Source of the DNA: DAINBT01 sp036732785
Lineage (GTDB): Bacteria > Planctomycetota > Phycisphaerae > Sedimentisphaerales > SM23-30
Assembly: GCA_964537505.1 (NCBI GenBank)
Contig: CAZICK010000066.1
Location: 1-21,727, forward strand
DNA length: 21,727 bases
Direction: 5' to 3'
Under the pieces are notes generated by a model that saw nothing but the letters and a program-made list of their open reading frames with translations, searched no databases and had not been told where the DNA came from. A program made the translations under genes and the position numbers. Positions within the stretch are counted from its first letter, which is position 1, and each line of letters begins with the position of its first letter. Positions 1-7,083 of this stretch are shown here, piece by piece.

Positions 1-98
1 TTCGTGTCGGGCCCCCAATCGAGTTGAGGGCAAGCTTTTCGCGGGAATGACATTTTGAGATTGCCGTGTCGCTGGCTGCCCGCGATGACGGGGAGAGA
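1..98. other. Left-edge spacer with a short dispersed-repeat match
   Basis: No gene is visible downstream of the GH29 gene up to the window edge. On the minus strand the words GTCATCGCGGG and TGTCATTCCCGCG occur. The second resembles the 19-bp units at 21624-21680 (TTGTCATTCCTGCGAACAA) in inverted orientation. This suggests a dispersed noncoding repeat, but the match is short. Confidence 0.35.
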
Positions 99-1493
99 TT
101 ACTGCGTCGTTTCGCTTCCCGTAATGAGGGGTTCGCCTTCGATTTCCAGGACGATGACCGAAACGGCATCATCGGTGAGGGGGGGCAAATTGATGGTTAC
201 GCCTTCTTTATGTCCGTCGGTTGAAACCGGCACTGGTTTGTCCTCGGTCAATAGATAAGCTGTGGTAACTTTGTTTTGGAGGCCTGATAGTTCGATAGTG
301 CCTGTTTGTCGGCCCCATAGGTGCAGAAATATTCGGCCTGGTTTATAGGTGCAGGTGCCCCATGAAAACTTGTGCAGTCTGAAAGGGCTGGCCTGCGAGC
401 CGTAGATGGCCTGGCCGTTGATTTTAAGCCATGCCCCGATCTGTAATAACCGTTCCTGCATGATTACCGGGATGCGGCCGTCGGCAGTAGGGCCGACGTC
501 GAGCAGTAGATTACCGCCGTTGCCTGCTACCCTCGAAAGCATACGAATCAATTCGGCGCGGGAATCGTACTCAAAGACACTTTCGTTACGATTATAACCA
601 TAGCTGTTGCCTATGCCGCGGTTTTCCTGCCAAGGATGATCTTTCCATCCTTGTCCACCGCCGTATTCGCTGTCGTAAAATGAGCCGTGCTTTCCGCGAG
701 TATTGCCCCAGCGGTCGTTGATGGCTACGATATCGGCTACCGGCGATTCGTTGAAGAGCCAGGCGGCTAATTCTTCCGAACGCCATTTTTTGTAGTCCAT
801 GTCCCATTCGCCGTCGAGAAAGATTACCGGCGGTTTGTATTTGGTGACGACCTCCTTGAACTGTGGATGGAACTTCTCGATAACGTAACGGTCGCGATCT
901 TCCAGCCAAAGTGGATGGTACCATTCATAAAGCGAATAATAGATGCCCATTTTGAGGCCGCGTTTGCATCCGGCTTCGTTGAGTTCGCCAAGCAGGTCGC
1001 GTTTTGGGCCTGCTTCCATACTGTTCCACTGGTCGGTACGGGTGGTAGCGTCGTATTTGGAAGGGTACAGACAAAAACCATCATGATAATTGGCGGTGGT
1101 GACCACGTATTTTGCGCCGGACTCGACGAAGAGGTCGATCCAGAAGTCGGGATCCCATAACTGTGCGGTGAACATCGGCGCGAAATCTTCGTAGTGAAAG
1201 TTTTCACCGTACATTTTCTGGTGGAACTTTGCGGTAGGGGAGTCGTTTTGTCGCATGCGATAACCGTACCATTCGGCGTATTGGGTTTTCGGTGCCCAGG
1301 CGGGTACCGAGTAGGGGCCCCAAACCACGAAAATACCAAACTTGGCCTGATTGAACCATTCGGGTATGGGACGGGTGTCTAGCGATTCCCAATTCGGTTC
1401 GTACCTGACTTTGGCGGTCTGGACGTTCGAAGCGGCCACTGCGGCAAGGCCAGTCAGACATATCGTCAATGCACATACTCGTGACAAAAGCAA
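99..1493 (-). CDS. Secreted GH29-family (alpha-L-fucosidase-like) glycoside hydrolase
   Basis: A 464-residue protein that starts with a signal peptide (about residues 1-21, ending AAVAA). It is followed by a GH29-type (beta/alpha)8 domain and a small C-terminal beta domain. Family landmarks are FGIFVVWGPYSVPAW (52-66), HDGFCLYPSKYD (137-148), GIYYSLYEWYHPLW (183-196) and the nucleophile motif FLDGEWD with Asp227. GH29 enzymes release alpha-L-fucose with retention of configuration; the signal peptide puts it in the periplasm or outside the cell. Two usually conserved active-site histidines are replaced: the His of the FIHWGP motif is Val57, and the first His of KHHDGF is Tyr136 (NYHDGF). The fucose-binding subsite is therefore altered and the substrate is uncertain. 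The start is TTG at 1493, with AAGGGAA about 10 bases upstream; no better ATG fits. It lies 42 bases after the small lipoprotein gene, probably in one transcript. Confidence 0.85.
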   Translation of the reverse strand: MLLSRVCALTICLTGLAAVAASNVQTAKVRYEPNWESLDTRPIPEWFNQAKFGIFVVWGPYSVPAWAPKTQYAEWYGYRMRQNDSPTAKFHQKMYGENFHYEDFAPMFTAQLWDPDFWIDLFVESGAKYVVTTANYHDGFCLYPSKYDATTRTDQWNSMEAGPKRDLLGELNEAGCKRGLKMGIYYSLYEWYHPLWLEDRDRYVIEKFHPQFKEVVTKYKPPVIFLDGEWDMDYKKWRSEELAAWLFNESPVADIVAINDRWGNTRGKHGSFYDSEYGGGQGWKDHPWQENRGIGNSYGYNRNESVFEYDSRAELIRMLSRVAGNGGNLLLDVGPTADGRIPVIMQERLLQIGAWLKINGQAIYGSQASPFRLHKFSWGTCTYKPGRIFLHLWGRQTGTIELSGLQNKVTTAYLLTEDKPVPVSTDGHKEGVTINLPPLTDDAVSVIVLEIEGEPLITGSETTQ

Positions 1494-1535
1494 TTTTTAG
1501 AGGTTCCCTTAATTGTTATGAGTATCGAGACGGCA

Positions 1536-1754
1536 TTAATTACTTCGCACGATCCATCGTGAAAGATAACTGGGCCGATCCAACAGCCAAGCGTTCTGGA
1601 TGTCTTCATTGAGCATTCGTCGGTTGAGGTTGGAAATTCGGCTGAATTTGCGGACCTGCTGCTCTTTATCGCTGCTGAGAGTCTGGCAGCCGCTTAGAAA
1701 GATCAACACAGCCAACGATACGATCAAGACCAATGTGATGGAAGTTTTAAGCAT
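1536..1754 (-). CDS. Small lipoprotein of unknown function
   Basis: A 72-residue protein with a hydrophobic N-terminal helix (residues 4-20) and a lipobox LSGC, so Cys23 should be lipidated and the protein anchored in a membrane. The rest is a short, charged, Arg-rich tail of about 49 residues. It has a strong ribosome binding site (AGGAGAGGTG, 6 bases before ATG) and lies just upstream of the GH29 gene on the same strand. A co-transcribed role with the glycosidase is possible, but I recognise no family. Confidence 0.7.
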   Translation of the reverse strand: MLKTSITLVLIVSLAVLIFLSGCQTLSSDKEQQVRKFSRISNLNRRMLNEDIQNAWLLDRPSYLSRWIVRSN

Positions 1755-1795
1755 TTATCGCACCTCTCCTGGGTAAATTTGTTTTTACATCCAAA

Positions 1796-1809
1796 CCGGC
1801 AATGGCCGG
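1796..1809 (-). other. Small hairpin in the leader of the lipoprotein-GH29 transcript
   Basis: CCGGC and GCCGG form a 5-bp stem around a 4-base loop in the predicted leader (transcription start near 1870, start codon at 1754). It is not followed by a T run, so it is not a terminator. No known riboswitch class is recognised. Confidence 0.3.
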
Positions 1810-1876
1810 AATATAAATATCTGTAGTTACATCATTTTGTGGGCACTACTGCGTACAATCCACTCGCAAGAGATCA

Positions 1877-1904
1877 ATTGTAGTGAGATTGGCGGCATTG
1901 TCAA
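1877..1904 (-). promoter_or_regulatory. Sigma70-type promoter of the lipoprotein-GH29 unit
   Basis: On the minus strand TTGACA (1904-1899), a 16-base spacer and TACAAT (1882-1877) match the bacterial housekeeping consensus at 11 of 12 positions. It sits immediately downstream of the terminator of the YkgJ-type gene. The predicted leader is about 115 nt. Confidence 0.7.
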
Positions 1905-1937
1905 CAAAAAAACCGCCGGGCCGGCTGGGTAACCCGG
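1905..1937 (-). terminator. Intrinsic terminator of the YkgJ-type gene
   Basis: On the minus strand a GC-rich inverted repeat (CCGGG at 1937-1933 pairing with CCCGG at 1920-1916, with an alternative inner GCCG/CGGC stem) is followed by seven T residues (plus-strand A run 1906-1912). It begins 12 bases after the stop codon at 1950. Confidence 0.65.
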
Positions 1938-1949
1938 AATAAGTGTGGT

Positions 1950-2885
1950 TTAGGGGGTGAAAATGGGGGTTTTGCTGCTGAGCCACTGTCGCAGATCGGC
2001 GTAATAATATGGGGCCGCGAACTGTTCGTGCAGTTTTCGGAGCCGTTGGAGTACCTGCTCGGTCAGCTCATTCTGGAATTTCTCAGGTACGGCCCGGCAG
2101 TAAAATATCCGACAGCTTGCCGGGCGAAACGGGCGTATCACACATCCCTGGTCCTGCCGATATGGACAGGGACCGCCAAGGGGGGTTTTGCCGGTTTCCG
2201 GGGACTGGTTTGTGTGCGACCGTGCCAGTCCGTACCAGAAATACAGCATTTCCAGGGTGGTGACGTACAATCGGTGACCATAACGGTCAAAATCGCAACA
2301 TTTTCCACAATTATCACATGCTGAATCGATCCCGGCGATGTGTTGTTCTATGTCGCTGTATAACTGCTCCACGGCCGAGAGGCACTGAGCATTGTCCGAA
2401 TGGGCGGATATCCACGTCAGGGCCGCTTCGACAATATCGGTGGTCTGCTGATCGACTGACAAATCTCCATTGCTTAATGCGACAATTTGTTCAGCAGTGT
2501 GCCATTGTCCTTTGTCGATACCGGGGCAGTTTTTCGCTATTTCGTTCCAACAGCTTTGCGAACGGATATTTTCCTTCCAAAACGGCCAGGTCCGACACTG
2601 GATCGGCCTCACCGGGTACACCTGGCACCCTTTGCCTTTATTGTTTTTACTGAGAAAAATACAATCCTTTCCCGGCTGTTTTTCGATAAGGCTGTAACGG
2701 AGTCCCACGCGACGGAGGTATCGGCTCTTGAACTGTGCCATGGGCATTTTCAGGAAGGCAGCCATCGCTTCGATCGTTTCAGGGTTCATCCAGACATAAC
2801 CTTCCACCGGTCCCGAACAGCAATTACCACACCCCTGACAAACGAAAGCCAAGCCCCCACAATACCAGTTATTGTTTGATGTCAT
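1950..2885 (-). CDS. Double YkgJ-type cysteine-cluster protein
   Basis: A 311-residue soluble protein with two copies of the YkgJ/CxxCxxCC putative metal-binding module. Copy one has Cys16, 19, 22 and 23 (CQGCGNCC), Cys75, Cys87 and Cys97 (RPIQCRTWPF). Copy two has Cys190, 193, 196 and 197 (CDNCGKCC), Cys240, Cys248 and Cys258 (RPASCRIFYC). The family is predicted to chelate zinc or iron, often called an Fe-S cluster oxidoreductase, but the biochemical role is not established. Most members carry one module, so this looks like an internal duplication or fusion. The gene lies 73 bases after the membrane protein gene on the same strand and ends in an intrinsic terminator, so it may be the last gene of the ubiE cluster. 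The Shine-Dalgarno is weak (GAGCGGA). Confidence 0.8.
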   Translation of the reverse strand: MTSNNNWYCGGLAFVCQGCGNCCSGPVEGYVWMNPETIEAMAAFLKMPMAQFKSRYLRRVGLRYSLIEKQPGKDCIFLSKNNKGKGCQVYPVRPIQCRTWPFWKENIRSQSCWNEIAKNCPGIDKGQWHTAEQIVALSNGDLSVDQQTTDIVEAALTWISAHSDNAQCLSAVEQLYSDIEQHIAGIDSACDNCGKCCDFDRYGHRLYVTTLEMLYFWYGLARSHTNQSPETGKTPLGGPCPYRQDQGCVIRPFRPASCRIFYCRAVPEKFQNELTEQVLQRLRKLHEQFAAPYYYADLRQWLSSKTPIFTP

Positions 2886-2958
2886 TAAAATCCGCTCTTG
2901 AGTAAAAAGCCGTGGGCAGTTTAAGGTTTTTCAGTTTCCGGGCGTTGGGACGGCCTGC

Positions 2959-4851
2959 TTATTTCAATTGGTATTGGTCACTACTGAGAAGTTGTTGGGC
3001 GTGCTGAGCGTAGAAGCTGTCCGGTCGAGAAACGATAACTTTCTGTAAGAACTGACGAGACTGCTCCAGCAGAAGTTGCTTGTCTCCCTGATGTTCGCTA
3101 CGGTTCCGCTGATCCATCAGTGCCGCAGCCAGTTCCAGCATAGCTTCTATTCCGCCATTGCGGTCCGGGTACTGCCTGGCCAACTCGGTAAGCTGGGTAA
3201 TTCTTTGGTCCAGGTCTTTGGTCAGCATAACCAGCGTCAGTTCTATGTCGTCCTGCAGTGGATCGCCTTGCGGCGTTTTGATCATGAGTTCCTTCAGTTT
3301 GCTTTCATAATTTAGCTGGTACGGGTCGAGCCCGACAAACTTTGCCAAACGCTCATCATGTTCCAAATGCCCGGTACGGTTTTCCGCGCCGATGAGCACC
3401 ATCAATTCGGCTACCCTCCTTTGCAGGGCCGAAAACTCTTCATTACTGATAGTCGGTGCGGGAGATGTAAAAATCGCCCCCAGCCGAGCGGTCCAGAACG
3501 AGCGTTGTCCGCCTTTTTCTTTACGTTTTGTTATGACTTCAAGGCAGTGCTGCCGGGCCTGTTCCAGCAGTTTGGATGCTTCTTCGAAGTTATACGTATC
3601 GGTGGTTTTAAGAGGTTTTCTACCGGCGATCAGGCGAGCGAGTCGCCAGCGAGCTTCGACAGCGAGGTCGGTTTGGCCGAACCGATTCAAGATGTCCCGC
3701 CAGACCATCTCTGAATGGGGGTTCGGTATGTCATGGCAGAATCGCAGGGTATTTTCGTCTCGTAGAGACCTGGAATCTACTTTCAAGTCGATCATCAAAG
3801 CCTTGTAATACAGGGCGTCGGCTTCTCTTGGGTCCTGCGGATGAGTATCGATAAAACGGTCGATGTAAGCGAGCGAGGTACTTTCAGCCAATAGGATTTC
3901 CGCGTTTTTTTGCTGTGCCAGTGAGATGGGATTAACGCCTTGAGCGTCATATTCACCGGCTGCAACCGGAATTGCATTAAAGTTAAATGCCCATCGCCAT
4001 TCCATTCGTAACTGGCTCATGATCAGTTCGGCACTTAGATATGGGAACTGTTTTTGTCGCTGAGCCAACTCCATTTCCAGCAGGTTGGTTATGCTTCTGT
4101 TTTGAAACTGGGCAACCTGGCCCGGACTGTATCGGTAAACGTCCGCCTGAAAGTCACGTTCGTTCATACCGATGCTGGAGCGAAACAACAAGACCGTACC
4201 TGCCAACAGCAAGCCGAATATCGGCATCAATACTCCGGGCCGATAGCGGAGAAAATGTCCCAAAGCCAGGACCGCGCCGAAAATCATTACGCATACGAGA
4301 AATGCCAGTGCCCATGGGGCGTAGAGCACGGCCCATCGCAATACATCCTGTTCGGTGTTTTCTCCACTGAACAGGCCCCAATATAACAGTACGGGCATCA
4401 AAGCCAAAATGGCAGCGACAAACTTCGATTTGAGTCGCAACGGTTTGAAACTGACCGCGGCGCAACTGACCAGGAGGCATAGCGCCAAGGCCCGATTGTG
4501 CCCAAAAAGAAGCACTACGAAAAGATGAGGGATCACATAAAGGATGTTGTACAGTTGTGCTATGAGTATCGGTACAGTGCAGATCATAGCCATCAGCAGA
4601 GCCGCTACGATGATATAGGTTGGGAACTGGAATATGTTAAGCGGCGTCAGCAGTTTTGGGATCAGCCATTCCGATTGAAGCGGAACTTTCCATGGGAACC
4701 ATGCTCCAGTTTGAATCCGCAGAACGAACATGTTCAGCAGTATATAGAGTAACAGGTTTATAGTCCAGTAGGCGGTACGGGCCCATCCGGGATAGTCCAT
4801 ACTCGCACCATCTGTAAACCATCGTCTTTGACTGTATTGGTTGTTTGTCAT
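2959..4851 (-). CDS. Polytopic membrane protein with a large C-terminal helical (TPR-like) domain
   Basis: A 630-residue protein. The first 225 residues hold about seven hydrophobic segments (near 27-46, 76-99, 101-117, 118-134, 144-161, 173-200 and 207-224). The remainder is soluble and helical, with TPR-like stretches such as HPQDPREADALYYKAL and several Arg/Leu-rich helices. No family is recognised; the soluble part may face the periplasm or cytoplasm as a binding scaffold. I chose the ATG at 4851 because it overlaps the stop of ubiE in TAATG, a translational-coupling arrangement. The longer reading frame from 4932 lies entirely within ubiE and would add an implausible Arg/Gly-rich leader. 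Confidence 0.7.
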   Translation of the reverse strand: MTNNQYSQRRWFTDGASMDYPGWARTAYWTINLLLYILLNMFVLRIQTGAWFPWKVPLQSEWLIPKLLTPLNIFQFPTYIIVAALLMAMICTVPILIAQLYNILYVIPHLFVVLLFGHNRALALCLLVSCAAVSFKPLRLKSKFVAAILALMPVLLYWGLFSGENTEQDVLRWAVLYAPWALAFLVCVMIFGAVLALGHFLRYRPGVLMPIFGLLLAGTVLLFRSSIGMNERDFQADVYRYSPGQVAQFQNRSITNLLEMELAQRQKQFPYLSAELIMSQLRMEWRWAFNFNAIPVAAGEYDAQGVNPISLAQQKNAEILLAESTSLAYIDRFIDTHPQDPREADALYYKALMIDLKVDSRSLRDENTLRFCHDIPNPHSEMVWRDILNRFGQTDLAVEARWRLARLIAGRKPLKTTDTYNFEEASKLLEQARQHCLEVITKRKEKGGQRSFWTARLGAIFTSPAPTISNEEFSALQRRVAELMVLIGAENRTGHLEHDERLAKFVGLDPYQLNYESKLKELMIKTPQGDPLQDDIELTLVMLTKDLDQRITQLTELARQYPDRNGGIEAMLELAAALMDQRNRSEHQGDKQLLLEQSRQFLQKVIVSRPDSFYAQHAQQLLSSDQYQLK

Positions 4852-5633
4852 TATTGTTTTTCGGCCGCAACAGCCAGTACCGCCCCTGCGCAGAGCCTTT
4901 CGCTCCGTACCACGGTAAAACCCGCCTGGCAAATGAGGTCGTCCAATTGTCGGGCGGTTTTAAAGCTTCTTACCGAGTCCGGCAAATATTGATAAGCGCC
5001 ATGTTTGTCTTTAGAAATGATACCACCTATTAGAGGCAAAACAAGTCTAAAATAACACATGTACGCCCAGCGGAACAAGCGATTATTGGGCAGGGCAAAC
5101 TCAAGAATGACCATTTTCCCCTTTGGTTTGAGCAGTCGGCGAATTTCTTGCAACCCGCCGGGCAAGTCCGCAAGGTTGCGTATGCCAAAAGCGCAGCCCA
5201 CACAGTCAAACCTCTCGTCAGGCAGGGGCACTTTCTGAGCGTCTGCGCATAACCATCTGATATTACTGTGATTATAGCGGTCAGTACCGTTATCGTTACT
5301 ATTTTGGTTTTTTTTCGCCGCCTGGGCCAACATTGCCTGTGAGAAATCCACCCCTACAATCTCGTGTAAATGCGGCTGGTTTTTGGCAAATTCCATCGCC
5401 AGATCACCGGTTCCGCAGCATAAGTCCAGTACCGACTGTCCCTGCGTCATCTGAGCCATATCTACCGCACGGCGGCGCCAGCGGCGATCCATATTCAGAC
5501 TCAACAGATGGTTGAGCAGATCATACGTACCGGCGATTTCGGAAAACATCGTATGCACACGCTGTTGCTTGTCCGGTAATCGGTGCGGGTCTTTGAGATT
5601 ATTCCTGTTCCAGGTTTTTGTCAGTTGCTTCAT
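4851..5633 (-). CDS. ubiE/menG: Demethylmenaquinone/ubiquinone C-methyltransferase (MenG/UbiE family)
   Basis: A 260-residue class I SAM-dependent methyltransferase of normal family length. Diagnostic stretches are the UbiE signature YDLLNHLLSLNMDRRWRR, the SAM-binding motif VLDLCCGTGDLA, the acidic ribose-binding strand GVDFSQAML, FGIRNLADLPGGLQEI, and LKPKGKMVILEFALP followed by YQYLPDSVRSF. It would carry out the final C-methylation of demethylmenaquinone. Because a menaquinone (futalosine) gene, mqnD, is also in this window, menaquinone is the likely product. The start ATG at 5633 lacks a strong Shine-Dalgarno. The stop codon overlaps the start of the next gene by one base. Confidence 0.92.
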   Translation of the reverse strand: MKQLTKTWNRNNLKDPHRLPDKQQRVHTMFSEIAGTYDLLNHLLSLNMDRRWRRRAVDMAQMTQGQSVLDLCCGTGDLAMEFAKNQPHLHEIVGVDFSQAMLAQAAKKNQNSNDNGTDRYNHSNIRWLCADAQKVPLPDERFDCVGCAFGIRNLADLPGGLQEIRRLLKPKGKMVILEFALPNNRLFRWAYMCYFRLVLPLIGGIISKDKHGAYQYLPDSVRSFKTARQLDDLICQAGFTVVRSERLCAGAVLAVAAEKQ

Positions 5634-5650
5634 GGATCATATCAGTGTAG

Positions 5651-5656
5651 TATAAT
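5651..5656 (+). promoter_or_regulatory. Possible -10 element for the pentapeptide-repeat/hydrolase pair
   Basis: TATAAT occurs in the 90-base divergent spacer between ubiE and the pentapeptide-repeat gene. The best upstream partner, TTGCTT at 5625-5630, is 20 bases away, which is too far for a good promoter, so this is tentative. The predicted leader would be about 60 nt. Confidence 0.3.
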
Positions 5657-5723
5657 CCGACAGTTAAATCCATACATAATAGTCATACAGGATTTCGCAT
5701 TTCGCCGAGAAAGGAACCGGCCA

Positions 5724-6392
5724 ATGTCCTTTTCAAAGGCCAATACGGACGATCCGGACGGGTCTGACCGTATTTTTTTCAATACCGATGTTCAGGAGGC
5801 CGGCGATTTCAGCCGGGACCTGTCCTTTTGGCGACTGTCCGGCAGCAGTATCGGGCCGCTGAAATTGACCGAATGTCGGTTAAATCATTGGCGGGCTGAC
5901 AACTGCCGTTTGCAGAAGTTATCGCTGGATCACTGCCTGGGTGAGCACGGCTTTTACAGCGATTGCAGATTCGACAGCCTTTCAGCGTGTAGTTCTTTCC
6001 TTACCGGCAGTCATTTTGTAAATTGTCAGATTTCCAAAACGGTAAGTGAATTGAATTCTTTCGGGCTGTGCGTTTTCTCAAACAGTAAATTGTCAGGTTC
6101 GCGTTTTAGTGAGGTTTCATTTATCGGTACGGTATGGCGTGATTGTGAATTTCGCGACGAGCGATATTATTTTGTGCGGTTTCCTTCCTCCGTGTTCATC
6201 AACACGCGATTCGTTAATTGTTCCTTACGCAAGGTTATATTCCGCAAAGCGACCTTTATTAACTGCCGTTTCGAGTCCTGCGACTTACGCGAATCGGTAT
6301 TTCACAATGCCCAGCTCACCGAGACCGTATTCGAGCAAACAGATATTCATCAGGCGGCCAATCTCGACGGCATCGAGGGACTAAAACTATGA
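5724..6392 (+). CDS. Pentapeptide-repeat protein
   Basis: A 222-residue protein whose second half has the five-residue rhythm of pentapeptide repeats (A/C-D/N-L/F-x-x), for example RFVNCSLRKVIFRKATFINC and CRFESCDLRESVFHNAQL. Such proteins fold as a right-handed quadrilateral beta-helix; functions range from scaffolds to gyrase protection, and nothing here decides the role. The first half is more degenerate but keeps Cys/Phe spacing. The frame is open from 5583, but the ATG at 5724 is preferred because GAGAAAGGAA lies 7 bases upstream and the extra leader overlaps ubiE. The stop overlaps the next start as ATGA. Confidence 0.75.
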   Translation: MSFSKANTDDPDGSDRIFFNTDVQEAGDFSRDLSFWRLSGSSIGPLKLTECRLNHWRADNCRLQKLSLDHCLGEHGFYSDCRFDSLSACSSFLTGSHFVNCQISKTVSELNSFGLCVFSNSKLSGSRFSEVSFIGTVWRDCEFRDERYYFVRFPSSVFINTRFVNCSLRKVIFRKATFINCRFESCDLRESVFHNAQLTETVFEQTDIHQAANLDGIEGLKL

Positions 6393-6961
6393 TGTATGCG
6401 GACATGGTAGTCAGGCGGTTTAGCGTGGGTTCCTATCCGATTAATGGTTATCTGGTTGCCGATGCGAAAACGCGTATTGGCGCATTCATCGATCCGGGTG
6501 GATTCAGCGAAGAAATAGCAGGCTTTATCAGACAGCGGAAGATCAGTTTGCGTCACCTGTTTTTTACACACGGCCACTGGGATCATACCGAGGGAATGGG
6601 CGAGTTTATGGAACGCTATTCAGTTCAGGGCTACGCCGGCAAAAACGAAGTACGCACTGCCAGTCACACTTTGTACGGCGGTGAGGATATCGAACTGGGC
6701 AATCTGCGTTTTAAGGCGCTGAGTACCCCTGGTCACACGCCAGGCGGGATATCATATTATTGTGGCAACTGTGTTTTTAGCGGCGATGCGCTGTTTTGCG
6801 GTTCGGTGGGGGAAACCGGCTCGACCGGCGCAGCCCGTTTACAATTAGACCGTGTGCGCGAGAATATCTTCAATCTGCCCGATCAAACACTGGTTTTTCC
6901 GGCCCACGGTCCGATGACTACCGTCGCCGCTGAAAAATACGCCAATCCTTTTTTCCGGTGA
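6389..6961 (+). CDS. Metallo-beta-lactamase-fold hydrolase (glyoxalase II-like)
   Basis: A 190-residue protein of the short MBL-fold hydrolase type. Metal-binding motifs are THGHWDH (His61, His63, Asp65, His66), PGHTPGG (His116), SGDALF (Asp133) and PAHGP (His173), giving a complete dinuclear metal site. It resembles hydroxyacylglutathione-hydrolase-like proteins found widely in bacteria lacking a defined substrate, so thioester hydrolysis is plausible but unproven. It is translationally coupled to the pentapeptide-repeat gene through an ATGA overlap; a second ATG follows directly at 6392. Confidence 0.85.
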   Translation: MMYADMVVRRFSVGSYPINGYLVADAKTRIGAFIDPGGFSEEIAGFIRQRKISLRHLFFTHGHWDHTEGMGEFMERYSVQGYAGKNEVRTASHTLYGGEDIELGNLRFKALSTPGHTPGGISYYCGNCVFSGDALFCGSVGETGSTGAARLQLDRVRENIFNLPDQTLVFPAHGPMTTVAAEKYANPFFR

Positions 6962-6990
6962 CTATATCGCCGGCATATTGCCCATCGAGG

Positions 6991-7060
6991 CGGTGGGGGG
7001 GTAATAGGGGACGGTGGGGGGGTAGCAGGGGGGTCAATAGTGGGCGGTAGGGGGGTAACA
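6991..7060 (+). repeat. G-run cluster: three CGGT(A/G)GGGGGGT-type units in a convergent spacer
   Basis: Between the convergent hydrolase and aroB genes the plus strand carries G runs of 7, 4, 7, 6, 3 and 6 bases. Three imperfect units start with CGGTG or CGGTA and run into GGGGGGTA (at 6991, 7012 and 7045). At least four G tracts lie within 40 bases, so G-quadruplex formation is likely for single-stranded DNA or RNA. No classical terminator hairpin is seen for either gene, so this may act as a bidirectional insulator. The same decamer recurs elsewhere in the window. Confidence 0.7.
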
Positions 7061-7083
7061 AGTTTGCGTATCGCCTGAAATGC

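Noticed and set aside
824..1339. A 171-codon minus-strand frame inside the GH29 gene
   Set aside because: It is an out-of-frame shadow of a gene with clear GH29 motifs.
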